Shown in pieces: positions 1 through 8,394 of a DNA stretch of 64,000 bases; within the stretch, counting starts at the first letter, position 1; the number at the start of each line of letters is the position of its first letter. This DNA is from Francisella uliginis (lineage in GTDB: Bacteria; Pseudomonadota; Gammaproteobacteria; Francisellales; Francisellaceae): assembly GCF_001895265.1 (NCBI RefSeq), contig NZ_CP016796.1:310001-374000 (forward strand), given 5' to 3'. The position numbers and the translations under genes are program-made. The notes beneath the pieces are model-generated. The model did no database searches. It had not been told where the DNA came from and saw only the letters and a program-made list of their open reading frames with translations.

Positions 1-326
1 AACCAACTTAACCAGTCTTGACCTATAAACTCTCTATCTCCTAATATACAACCAATACGTTGTTTACCAAATTTAGCAATAAACTTTTTGACTAAATCTA
101 TTCTAAATCCAGAATCAGAATTACCTCTATGATCTAATAAATCATAATATAATGGTATTGCTATACCTTCATACACAGCTGATAGAACTAGAATATTTAT
201 ATCTGTTTTTCCAAACTGCCAGTTTGTCCTATCAAGAATTAGATATAATTTATCTTTAGTTGATAAAAGATGTTGTATACTGAATTGGGCTATATCATTA
301 ATATCAAACTCTACTTCCTTGAAGAA

Positions 327-547
327 GTTTTGGATTGTATCTTATAAACAGTGATTAATCTTGTATTCTATCATCCTTGATAAAATATAAGAAAGAGATG
401 AGACTTTGACCTTGGATTGGTTATTGAAAACCGTGAGAATCAAAAAGCTCATCTCAATCACGACTTTAAAACGCGAACGGTAGAAAGGTCATCAAAGACC
501 GAATGTACAATCCCGCGATTATGAGCCTAATAAAAAGGATACCAAAC
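327..547 (+). ncRNA. Candidate IS110 bridge RNA region, copy 1
   Basis: Non-coding 5' part of the IS110-like element, the place where IS110-group elements encode a bridge RNA. It contains a hairpin-forming pair (GAGATGAG with CTCATCTC). It also has the 9-mer AACGGTAGA at 476-484, which resembles the sequence right of the insertion site. RNA ends are not determined. Confidence 0.35.
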
Positions 548-1492
548 ATGACAGATAAAACAATAAAGTATTTAGGAATAGATATATCAAAAAAGTGGAT
601 AGATGTTTGCTATGGCGATAAAGGCAAAGTTAAGCGTATAGCCATGAAAAAGAGTAGCATCAACTCTTTCATAAAAAAGCATTTTGAAGAAAACGAAGCT
701 GTTTTAGCAGTATTAGAAAGTACTGGAGGTTATGAAGTTCTGCCAGCAAAATGTTTAGAAAGCTTTGGCATAAAAGTCCACATAGCTCACCCTAACAAGG
801 TGGTTTCATTTGCTAAAGCCATGGGATGTTTAGCAAAAACTGATGCTATAGATGCAAAAGTACTAAAGGCTTATGGTGCGTTTATTAAAGACGATGATAT
901 ACGAGGCTTACCTAGCGATCAAGATCTAGAGTTGAATGCACTAAGCTCTCGCCTAGGTCAGCTTAAAGAGACTCATCATCAAGAGGCTTGTCGTTTAGGT
1001 TTGGTTAAAGATAAAATCTTGAAATCATCGAGTGAAAGAATGCTTAAATACCTGAAGAAAGAGATAGAGAAAATAGAGCAACACATGATGGCAATCATAA
1101 ATGAAGATAAAGTACTAGCTAACAAGTTTGACATATTAACATCGATGCCTGGTATTGGTGCAAATACTGCCTGCTGTATTGTATGTGATTTACCTGAAAT
1201 TGGCAGAATTAACAATAAAGAAATAGCTGCTTTAGTTGGTGTAGCACCTATTACAAATCAGAGTGGTATGAAAAGCGGCTATTCTGCAATTAAGTATGGT
1301 CGCTCTAAAGTACGCAAAACATTGTATATGGCTGCATTAGTAGCTACTAGGTTTAACTCTAGGATGAAGGATTTTTATAATCGTTTATTAGAAAATGGTA
1401 AAATCAAAAAGGTTGCTATAGTTGCTGTTATGAGAAAAATGCTTGTAACTCTCAATGCTATGGTTAAGCAAAATATGCAATTTAGTGCTTGA
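548..1492 (+). CDS. IS110-family transposase (DEDD recombinase)
   Basis: This is a 314-residue recombinase. The N-terminal RuvC-like DEDD domain shows GIDISKKWIDV, VLESTGGYE and KTDAIDAKVL. The C-terminal Transposase_20 region has SMPGIGANTACC and AALVGVAPITNQSG, including the expected serine. I prefer the ATG at 548 because AAGGA lies eight bases upstream. An in-frame ATG at 503 would add 15 residues. The protein is identical to those at 15901 and 30930. IS110 enzymes work with an RNA from the adjacent non-coding part of the element. It looks intact and may be active. Confidence 0.93.
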   Translation: MTDKTIKYLGIDISKKWIDVCYGDKGKVKRIAMKKSSINSFIKKHFEENEAVLAVLESTGGYEVLPAKCLESFGIKVHIAHPNKVVSFAKAMGCLAKTDAIDAKVLKAYGAFIKDDDIRGLPSDQDLELNALSSRLGQLKETHHQEACRLGLVKDKILKSSSERMLKYLKKEIEKIEQHMMAIINEDKVLANKFDILTSMPGIGANTACCIVCDLPEIGRINNKEIAALVGVAPITNQSGMKSGYSAIKYGRSKVRKTLYMAALVATRFNSRMKDFYNRLLENGKIKKVAIVAVMRKMLVTLNAMVKQNMQFSA

Positions 1493-1943
1493 TTTTCAAG
1501 ACGGTAGATTCTTCTATAGTTTGACTCTATCAGATTATTATTTTTAAAGTATCTAGCTATCTTCGATAGATTAACAGTTTGAGCTGATATTAGTCCAAGT
1601 AATAGATTGCTAAAGCAATCTATTCTTGACTTGTGCCAATCAAATATTTTAGATAAACTTCCTGTTAGCTGATTAAGGTGCTTTTTCATCTGTTCCAAAT
1701 AATGAATATATAAGGCTTTAGTCAGCTAACTCAACTTTTTTTGTCGTGTACAGAGGTTATATTCATATATATCTCATAATATGTATCTTTAATGACTAGT
1801 TTGTATTACTATTAATTGGGTATAAATAAAATAAAGCCTCTAAACCTTCTTTAGATACTTCATTCACTATTTTACTAGTAAAAATTTTTAACCTAAAAAG
1901 AACTTTAATAGTTCTTAATATTCTAAAATTAAGAGAGGATAAT

Positions 1944-2144
1944 ATGCCAAGAATAATAGTTGACCCTAGAAAGCCTTTTGATATTAGTCTGAGAAACTTT
2001 AAAAGAGCTTGTGAAAAAGCTGGTATTAAACAAGAACTTCGAGATAGAAAAACTTTTATCAAACCAACAGAAAAAAGAAAAATTGCTAAAAGAGCCGCGG
2101 TAAAAAGAGCTAAGCAGGCAGCAAGAAGAGCTTATTCTTATTGA
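1944..2144 (+). CDS. rpsU: 30S ribosomal protein bS21
   Basis: A 66-residue basic protein with the bS21 pattern: MPRIIVDP, then [10 protein letters not shown], then an Arg/Lys-rich C-terminus ([13 protein letters not shown]). bS21 binds the small subunit near the platform and the mRNA Shine-Dalgarno duplex. The start has a good ribosome site (GAGAGGA, seven bases upstream). It is monocistronic here, between an IS end and a tRNA gene. Francisella is known to carry more than one bS21 homologue, so this may be a specialised paralogue. The sequence alone does not say which. Confidence 0.93.
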   Translation: MPRIIVDPRKPFDISLRNFKRACEKAGIKQELRDRKTFIKPTEKRKIAKRAAVKRAKQAARRAYSY

Positions 2145-2259
2145 TACTTTAAAAATAACCTGTAGAAATCTAATTAGCTCTACTGTTGATGCTAATTTAT
2201 AATAATCTGTACTAATTTTAAATATTAACTAATTATATAAGTTGTTGGTATAAAACTTG

Positions 2260-2336
2260 TGGTAGCTATGACTGGACTTGAACCAGTGACCCCAGCATTA
2301 TGAATGCTGTGCTCTAACCAACTGAGCTACATAGCC
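2260..2336 (-). tRNA. tRNA-Met (CAU), elongator
   Basis: Read on the minus strand this is a 77-nt cloverleaf. It has a seven-base acceptor stem (GGCTATG with CATAGCT), a D-arm with AGCTCAGTTGGTTAGAGC, anticodon loop TTCATAA and T-arm GGTTCAAGTCC. The CCA is encoded at 2260-2262. The body matches the elongator (not initiator) tRNA-Met of enterobacteria closely. Confidence 0.95.
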
Positions 2337-2475
2337 ACAAATGATGTAGCATATTATATTTAAATTATGGTAATTGTCAATATTAATTAATCACGATATT
2401 AAAAAAAATATTACTAATGTTTTATTACTTGCTAAAAGGGTTGGTTTTGTAGTACGATATAAGCCAAGTGTACAA

Positions 2476-2489
2476 AGGGATTAATCCCT
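2476..2489. other. Perfect 14-bp palindrome in the proQ leader
   Basis: AGGGATTAATCCCT lies 23 bases before the start of the ProQ/FinO gene. It could be an operator or an mRNA hairpin. Nothing else supports either reading. Confidence 0.3.
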
Positions 2490-2512
2490 CTATAAAATGA
2501 TAAAAAAATAAG

Positions 2513-3214
2513 ATGTCTGAAGGTAGAAATAAATTAAACGATTTTTCGCTATTACAATCTCTATTAGGTGGTTCTTCTAAAATAGAAGAGAAAACATCTA
2601 GGATGAAACAAGCAAGAGATAAAAACATCTCAAAGAGTAAAAACACGCCTAAAGCGCCCTCTAAAAAGGTGGAAGATAGAGATACATCATTTATTCGTAT
2701 TCCTCAATATGGTCATAGAATAAATAATAAAATAGTTAATGAGTTACAAAACCCTCAAGTAGAAGACGCTGCCGAAGAGATAGTAGTAACTGTTGATGTT
2801 GAGAAAGAAAGACAAAAAGAAGAAGCTAAATTATTTAAATGGTTATGTAAACGTTTTCCAAAATGTTTTGATCCTATTAATAAAAAGCCGCTTAAGATAG
2901 GTATAAGTCCAGAAATAGAAATAATTTATCAAAATGAGCATTTTGCTCCAGTTGATAAGTTAGTACTTAGAAATGTATTACGTCGCTATGTTGGAGATAC
3001 TCGTTATCACAAGGCAGTTTTTGAGTTAAAGCAAAGATTTAACCTTCAAGGCCAACCAGTTGAAGATTATTCTGCTGAGCATATTGAGTACTCTAAAAAA
3101 CGTCTAGATGAAATCGCTGAAAAAGCTGAGTTTAGAGCAAAAGGTCTAACTATGAAAGACTATTATGAGTACAAAAAACAGCAGTCAGAAGAGGATGTCG
3201 ATACAGAAGAGTAA
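2513..3214 (+). CDS. ProQ/FinO-domain RNA-binding protein
   Basis: A 233-residue protein. Residues about 1-90 are polar, Lys-rich and probably disordered. Residues about 100-190 form a ProQ/FinO domain (LFKWLCKRFPKCFD, PLKIGI, LRNVLRRYVGDTRYHKA), followed by a charged, helical Glu/Lys tail. ProQ/FinO proteins are RNA chaperones that bind structured RNAs, sRNAs and mRNA 3' ends. The disordered arm precedes the domain, unlike E. coli ProQ where the domain comes first. It is next to rpsU and a tRNA gene but on its own transcript. There is no strong Shine-Dalgarno, and a palindrome sits in the leader. Confidence 0.85.
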   Translation: MSEGRNKLNDFSLLQSLLGGSSKIEEKTSRMKQARDKNISKSKNTPKAPSKKVEDRDTSFIRIPQYGHRINNKIVNELQNPQVEDAAEEIVVTVDVEKERQKEEAKLFKWLCKRFPKCFDPINKKPLKIGISPEIEIIYQNEHFAPVDKLVLRNVLRRYVGDTRYHKAVFELKQRFNLQGQPVEDYSAEHIEYSKKRLDEIAEKAEFRAKGLTMKDYYEYKKQQSEEDVDTEE

Positions 3215-3319
3215 TCTCTGTATATAAATTTTCATTCTGAAAGTTTGTATAAAATTATTGTCTATTTAAATCTTTAAGTTTATTATTTGACTATATTGCA
3301 ATCTATAGTATTTAATCTC

Positions 3320-3814
3320 ATGAGTTTTTTAAAATCTTATAAGCAAACAAATATCTTACTTTATATAGCTATCTTTGCTTTACTAAGTGTCAGTCTCTTA
3401 TCTAGTTGTGCAAAAGATGATGGTAAAGCTAAAGAGCTTCCTTTATTAAAGCATAATTATTCAAAATCAAAACATACAGCATCTCAAGTTTTTGGTTTTG
3501 ATTATGCAACTACTCCTAAAGGTATATATAATGTTGTCAACAAAGAGCCAACTAAATTTACCGTAAACGTATACATTGCTGATAATGAAGGTTGTAAGTT
3601 CACCTATACTAAAGATAAAGATGGTGATCATGAAGAAGACTTTACAAAAACACAATCTTTTACAGCATATTTATCTGGTAGAAATGAACTCTTGAAGCTT
3701 CAGTGTAAGGGTGAACAGTCAAATATTGACTATAAAATAGTAGCTTATGCAAATGGAGCTGAATACGATAATATTGGCAATTTGTCATATTTAGTTGAAT
3801 CAGGAAATATCTAA
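3320..3814 (+). CDS. Putative lipoprotein of unknown function
   Basis: About 164 residues from the ATG at 3320. An in-frame TTG at 3287 is less likely. A hydrophobic signal segment is followed by a lipobox ending LLSSC, so Cys about 28 would be lipidated. Residue +2 is Ala, compatible with outer-membrane sorting. The mature part has no domain I recognise. It contains a charged strand region (YTKDKDGDHEEDFT) and three further Cys. The gene converges on trkH with only seven bases between. Confidence 0.6.
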   Translation: MSFLKSYKQTNILLYIAIFALLSVSLLSSCAKDDGKAKELPLLKHNYSKSKHTASQVFGFDYATTPKGIYNVVNKEPTKFTVNVYIADNEGCKFTYTKDKDGDHEEDFTKTQSFTAYLSGRNELLKLQCKGEQSNIDYKIVAYANGAEYDNIGNLSYLVESGNI

Positions 3815-3821
3815 AAGTTAA

Positions 3822-5276
3822 CTATTTTCTCCAGAAATCTGGTATGAAAAGAACTAACAGTGTAAATATTTCTAAACGTCCTGCTATCATAGCAAAGTCA
3901 CATATCCATAGAGCTTCATTAGGTATATTTTTAAAGTTAGAGCCTATCTCACCTAAACCAGGCCCTACATTTGATAATGTTGTAGCAATTGTTGAAAATG
4001 CAGTAGCAATATCTAGACCACAACCTAATAAGGCTAACCAACCAACTGCAAAGACTATGATATAAACAGAAATAAAACCAGATACTCTATTAAGAGCCTG
4101 TTCTGAGATGTTTACATCATCTAGTTTTACAGTAAACATTCCCTGCGGATGAATTACTCTTCTTGCCTCAAGCATGGCTTTTTCTTTGAAAAGAATAGCA
4201 CGTATCATTTTCAGACCACCAGCTGTAGAGCCACCACAACCACCAATGATCGCTATAAACATAAGTAAAATGGGTAGAAATGTAGGCCATAAGTAATAAT
4301 TTGTATCAGATACAAATCCAGCACTCGAGCTAATAGATATTACCTGAAATATACTGTTAAGTATAATGTGAAAAGTATCAGAAAGACTACTAGCGTTGGC
4401 TATCAGTGTGATACTTACTATCAAAGATGTGAAAAAGAGAAAATAAAAATATGCTTTAAATTCAACATTTTTAAAGTAGTGACTAATCTTAAATTTTGAT
4501 AGTGCAATATAGTGTGCTTTAAAGCTAGTAGCTCCTAGAAATAGGAAAATACCACAAACAAGAAGGACCCCTGTTGACTTATTTGTCATACTAGCATCAC
4601 TAGGAGCAAATCCACCTGTTGAAACAGTCGAGAATGTATAGCATATAGCATCAAATGGTCCCATGCCTACTATTATATAGGAGATAAAACATAAGAATGT
4701 AAGCAGCAGATATACCAACCATAATGCTTTTGCAGTACTAGAGATTTTTGGCGCGATTTTATCATCTTTCCATTGACCTGTTACTTCAGCTTTATATAAT
4801 TGCATCCCACCGACTCCCAGTAGTGGTAAGATTGCAACTGTTAAGACAACAATCCCCATACCACCAAAGAACTCAGTTTGTTGACGGTAAAATAAAATAC
4901 TATTAGGCAGAGAATCTAAACCTTCAATTACAGTGCCTCCTGTGGTAGTAAATCCAGATACAGATTCAAATACAGCGTGGGTTAAAGATAAATCTAAACC
5001 AGGAAACGTCATATATGGGATAGCCCCAAATACTGAAACAAATATCCAAACTAGAGCTACAATTAAAAAGCCATCCTTATTTGATAGTTTCTTATCTGAT
5101 TTTCGAGCAATAAACCATAATAAAAAGCCACATAAAAAAGTAATAGTAAAACTTAAAATAAAAGGGTATGCATCATTTTCTTTATAAATATAGTCAATGA
5201 TTAGCGGACTAAGCATAGTAAGGCTTAGGAACATCAAAAATATACCAATTATTTTAGGTTTTTGGCTTAAATTCAT
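3822..5276 (-). CDS. trkH: TrkH-type potassium uptake protein (paralogue 1)
   Basis: The 484-residue integral membrane subunit of a Trk potassium uptake system. Four selectivity-filter-like loops are visible in order: SGFTTTGGTV, FSTVSTGGFAP, ISSSAGFVSD and TTLSNVGPGLG. A conserved GGCGGSTAGG lies before the third/fourth repeat. TrkH works with the NAD-binding cytoplasmic subunit TrkA, which is not in this window. The start is set at the ATG at 5276, matching the N-terminus of the neighbouring paralogue; an upstream in-frame TTG would add five residues. The two trkH genes are in tandem on the same strand with 163 bp between. Confidence 0.92.
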   Translation of the reverse strand: MNLSQKPKIIGIFLMFLSLTMLSPLIIDYIYKENDAYPFILSFTITFLCGFLLWFIARKSDKKLSNKDGFLIVALVWIFVSVFGAIPYMTFPGLDLSLTHAVFESVSGFTTTGGTVIEGLDSLPNSILFYRQQTEFFGGMGIVVLTVAILPLLGVGGMQLYKAEVTGQWKDDKIAPKISSTAKALWLVYLLLTFLCFISYIIVGMGPFDAICYTFSTVSTGGFAPSDASMTNKSTGVLLVCGIFLFLGATSFKAHYIALSKFKISHYFKNVEFKAYFYFLFFTSLIVSITLIANASSLSDTFHIILNSIFQVISISSSAGFVSDTNYYLWPTFLPILLMFIAIIGGCGGSTAGGLKMIRAILFKEKAMLEARRVIHPQGMFTVKLDDVNISEQALNRVSGFISVYIIVFAVGWLALLGCGLDIATAFSTIATTLSNVGPGLGEIGSNFKNIPNEALWICDFAMIAGRLEIFTLLVLFIPDFWRK

Positions 5277-5439
5277 TGATAAAAGGTTCAAAAGCGCTAT
5301 CTTTTAGATGATTTTGATGTTTAGTTTATTACAATTATACTTAAGCTACAAGTTTATCATCTAGTATATAAAAATTCTCAATTAGAGAAAGTATTTGTCT
5401 TTATTAAAAATAAGAGGATATTTTTAAGGTTTATATATA

Positions 5440-6894
5440 CTATTTTCGCCAAAAATCTGGCATAAAAAGAACTAGTACGGTAAATATCTCAAGACGACCA
5501 GCAATCATAGCAAAATTACATATCCAAATAGCGTCATCAGGTACAGTTTTAAAGTTTGAACCAATTTGCCCTAAGCCAGGACCTACATTCGATAGGGTAG
5601 TTGCAATTGCTGAAAATGAAGTATCTGGATCTAGCCCACATGCTATTAGCATTAACCAACAAACAGCGAATAGTATTAAGTAAACAGAGACAAAACCCGA
5701 GACTCTATTAAGAGCTTGCTCTGATATAGCTACTCCATCAAGCTTCACGGTAAACTTTCCTTGGGGGTGAATAACTCTTTTTGCTTCAAGAGTAGCTTTT
5801 TCTTTAAAAAGAATAGCCCTTATCATTTTGACACCACCAGCTGTAGATCCACCACAACCGCCAATAATTGCTACAAACATCAAAAAGAATGGTATAAAGC
5901 TAGGCCATAAATAATAATTTGAATCAGATACAAAACCAGCTGTTGAGCTTATAGAGACAACCATGAAGATGCTATTAGTTATTATATCAGGAATCTTTGA
6001 TAAATCTTTTGAGTATGCAATTAGAGTTATAGCGATGATCAAAGATGAAAGAAATAGAAAGTAAAAGTAAGCTTTAAATTCTATATTGTTTAAATAGTAT
6101 TTTAGGCTGAATTTTGAAAAAGCTATATAGTGTGCTTTAAAGTTTGTAGCTCCTAGAAACAAAAAGAAAATACATACATAAACCACAGGTTTTGATTGGG
6201 TTGTCATACCAGCGTCAGTAGGAGCAAATCCACCTGTTGAGATAGTTGAAAATGCATAGCAGATAGCATCAAAAGGCCCCATGCCAACTAATAAATAAGC
6301 TATAAAGCAAATAAATGTTAGTAAGACATACACTAACCACATTGCTTTAGCAGTAGTTGATATCCTAGGCGCTATTTTTTCATCTTTACCTAGGCCTGTT
6401 ACCTCAGCTTTATATAACTGCATACCATCAACACCTAATAATGGTAAGATTGCAACAGTTAATACAACAATTCCCATACCACCAAAAAAGTGTGTTTGCT
6501 GGCGGTAATATAAGATACTATGTGGTAATTTATCTAGCCCTATTATTACCGTTGCACCTGTTGTAGTAAATCCTGAAATCGATTCAAATACTGCGTGAGT
6601 AAAAGATAAATCTAGTCCAGGAAACACCATATAAGGAATCCCACCAAAGACTGTAACAAAAACCCAGACAAGTGTAACAATAACAAACCCGTCTTTATTT
6701 GTAATTTTTTTACTTGCCTTGCGACCAATAAACCATAACAAGAAACCACAGATGAATGTTATTGCAAAGCTTAGTAAAAAAGGGTATATATTTGATTCGT
6801 CATAGATATAGTCAACAGCAATAGGTGTAAGCATGGTAAGACTTAAAAACATTAAGAACATACCTATTATCTTAGGGTTTTGGCTTAACCTCAT
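5440..6894 (-). CDS. trkH: TrkH-type potassium uptake protein (paralogue 2)
   Basis: A 484-residue tandem paralogue of the preceding gene, clearly homologous along its full length. It has the same four pore loops (SGFTTTGATV, FSTISTGGFAP, ISSTAGFVSD, TTLSNVGPGLG). A Gly-to-Ala change follows the first pore loop signature (TTTGA versus TTTGG). The duplication probably gives two Trk channels with different affinity or ion preference, but that is inference. The intergenic stretches before both genes share similar wording (for example TTTGATGTTTAGTTTA), so the upstream region was duplicated too. Confidence 0.92.
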   Translation of the reverse strand: MRLSQNPKIIGMFLMFLSLTMLTPIAVDYIYDESNIYPFLLSFAITFICGFLLWFIGRKASKKITNKDGFVIVTLVWVFVTVFGGIPYMVFPGLDLSFTHAVFESISGFTTTGATVIIGLDKLPHSILYYRQQTHFFGGMGIVVLTVAILPLLGVDGMQLYKAEVTGLGKDEKIAPRISTTAKAMWLVYVLLTFICFIAYLLVGMGPFDAICYAFSTISTGGFAPTDAGMTTQSKPVVYVCIFFLFLGATNFKAHYIAFSKFSLKYYLNNIEFKAYFYFLFLSSLIIAITLIAYSKDLSKIPDIITNSIFMVVSISSTAGFVSDSNYYLWPSFIPFFLMFVAIIGGCGGSTAGGVKMIRAILFKEKATLEAKRVIHPQGKFTVKLDGVAISEQALNRVSGFVSVYLILFAVCWLMLIACGLDPDTSFSAIATTLSNVGPGLGQIGSNFKTVPDDAIWICNFAMIAGRLEIFTVLVLFMPDFWRK

Positions 6895-7005
6895 CGATGT
6901 AATACTTAAAAGCTATATCTTTACTGGTGACTTTGATGTTTAGTTTAGTATAATTATGTCTAAGCTACAAGATAAATTACTAGTATCTAAGAGAGGTTTT
7001 TTACT

Positions 7006-7206
7006 ATGATGAAACTTATATTAAAATTGGCTCATCTATTTGATAATAAAAAAGATAGAGCATATGTGAGTGAGGCTGATAAGCTTTTACAAGAGTTTGA
7101 TAAAGCAAATCCACAAAAATCAGAATCACAAAAAAAAGAAATTTTGAAACATAGAAATATATATAAAAGAGAAGCAAAGCCAAAAACTAGCTTTCTTGAT
7201 GGTTAG
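7006..7206 (+). CDS. Small conserved hypothetical protein
   Basis: A 66-residue hydrophilic Lys-rich protein whose core reads AYVSEADKLLQEFDKANP, then SESQKKEI and HRNIYK. It resembles a family of small uncharacterised gammaproteobacterial proteins (the Coxiella CBU_0585 type), which I recall only loosely. It has a good ribosome site (AAGAGAGG upstream). Its last 20 bases overlap the end of the convergent MFS gene. Confidence 0.7.
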   Translation: MMKLILKLAHLFDNKKDRAYVSEADKLLQEFDKANPQKSESQKKEILKHRNIYKREAKPKTSFLDG

Positions 7207-8377
7207 TCTTGATCTGTGTAACAGCAACAAATCCTATTAGCAAAATAATACCTGCTATCCAGTATAAATATGGTGCTAGGTGACTATCTATTAGTAAGCC
7301 TCCACAAATAAGCATTATTAGTTGTGGTAGTGAAAAAAACATGTTTAGCCAGCCCATATATTCGCCAAGTCTGCCTTTTGGTGCTAATTTAGCAATTAGT
7401 GTATAGCAACATACTTGAGATAAAATAAAGCCTGTTGCAACAATAAATGTAATAATGTACCACAAAAAGCTTTCTTTTGTTAAAAAAGAACCACAAATCA
7501 AAGCTATAGCGAATATTAATAAGCCAATTTTAAAAATATCCTCAACTTTAATTAAACTTATAATACTTGTTGCAAGTATACCAACAACAACAGAGCCAAC
7601 GCCAAATGTCATTACTAATGAAGCTGTAAAGTCTTTGCTAAAGCCTAGAAAATGGTTCATATATCCACCCATTAAAGGCATGAAAGCGCCAAAACCAGTT
7701 AATGTACAGAAGGTAGCTAGAAAAAGAAGGTTTATGTTCTTATCACTAAAAATATCAAAACTTAATCTAAAAGCTGAGGTTATTTGATTTTCAGGACGCT
7801 CTTTAACAATAAATGGTATTACAGATAGTGTAGGTATTATCAGTAGTAGACATACTGTTACGCAGCTAAGAAAAGCACCGCCTATATTCCAGATAACTGC
7901 ACCAACTAGACCAATTATAATTGTTCCTATCTGCGCAGTAGTTCTAGCAAGTAGTGTAGCAAAAGGAATTTGATCACGATCTACAACCTCTACAACCATT
8001 GTATAGTAAGGACCTTGAAAGAAGTTGATACTAGCATAGGTCAAAAAGGCAATTGTAAATAAACAAATATAGTTAGGAGCAAAAGGCCAGAGCATTTGGA
8101 AGATACAAGTACTGGCTAATCCTACTAATAGCCACGTAGTTCTTTTACCTAAAAAGGTATTGGAAGATGTATTATCAGAAATAATTCCTGAGAGGGTCTG
8201 CATAAATAGTCCGGTAAAAGCAGCCATAGATAATAAAAGGCCAGCTAAAAAAGAAGAGTCTGTATGTTGGTAAACTATCCATGAACCAATAGTTCCTGTT
8301 AATGACCAATACATTCCTATGCCAATATCAGGTATAGAAATCAAAAAAGGATTCCAGCGACGAGTATTATATTTCAT
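7187..8377 (-). CDS. MFS transporter, probably sugar uptake
   Basis: A 396-residue major facilitator protein with about 12 hydrophobic segments. The N-terminal half shows the loop motif around SGIISDNTSS, and the C-terminal half has GRLGEYMG, which resembles a loop 8-9 motif. The gene starts 17 bases after the stop of the GH42 beta-galactosidase on the same strand, so the two form an operon. The inferred role is import of a galactoside or oligosaccharide that the enzyme then cuts. The substrate cannot be read from sequence. Confidence 0.8.
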   Translation of the reverse strand: MKYNTRRWNPFLISIPDIGIGMYWSLTGTIGSWIVYQHTDSSFLAGLLLSMAAFTGLFMQTLSGIISDNTSSNTFLGKRTTWLLVGLASTCIFQMLWPFAPNYICLFTIAFLTYASINFFQGPYYTMVVEVVDRDQIPFATLLARTTAQIGTIIIGLVGAVIWNIGGAFLSCVTVCLLLIIPTLSVIPFIVKERPENQITSAFRLSFDIFSDKNINLLFLATFCTLTGFGAFMPLMGGYMNHFLGFSKDFTASLVMTFGVGSVVVGILATSIISLIKVEDIFKIGLLIFAIALICGSFLTKESFLWYIITFIVATGFILSQVCCYTLIAKLAPKGRLGEYMGWLNMFFSLPQLIMLICGGLLIDSHLAPYLYWIAGIILLIGFVAVTQIKTNHQES

Positions 8378-8394
8378 TATGATTTGCCTTTGAT

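Larger units (their letters stand above)
327..1500 (+). mobile_element. IS110-like insertion sequence, copy 1
   Basis: A 1174-bp insertion inside the IS4-like transposase gene. Its ends were set by restoring the reading frame of the interrupted gene. It has a long 5' non-coding part (about 220 bp) and almost no 3' non-coding part, the layout of the IS110 group. No target duplication or terminal inverted repeat is seen, as expected for IS110. Confidence 0.8.
1..1689 (-). pseudogene. IS4-family DDE transposase, interrupted by IS110-like insertion (C-terminus cut by window edge)
   Basis: The N-terminal 63 codons lie at 1501-1689 and the following part at 1-326, both on the minus strand. If 327-1500 is removed, the frame reads through continuously (YRRIYR then FFKEVEFD). 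The visible part includes the first catalytic Asp motif (LDRTNWQFG). The rest is beyond the window start but is seen in copy 2. The start is taken at the ATG at 1687-1689, with GGA just upstream. The interrupted gene cannot make a full transposase. Confidence 0.85.
1..1755. mobile_element. Nested IS4-like element carrying an IS110-like IS, copy 1 (left end outside window)
   Basis: This matches positions 15354-17108 of the second copy without an apparent difference in gene layout. The right terminal inverted repeat TCGTGTACAGAG lies at 1744-1755. The next nine bases, GTTATATTC (1756-1764), should be one half of the target duplication, but the left half is outside the window. The IS110-like passenger occupies 327-1500. 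Confidence 0.9.

Noticed and set aside
1375-1698. A 107-residue minus-strand gene (also at 16728 and 31757)
   Set aside because: Its first 63-66 codons are the N-terminus of the IS4-like transposase; the rest is antisense reading into the IS110-like element.
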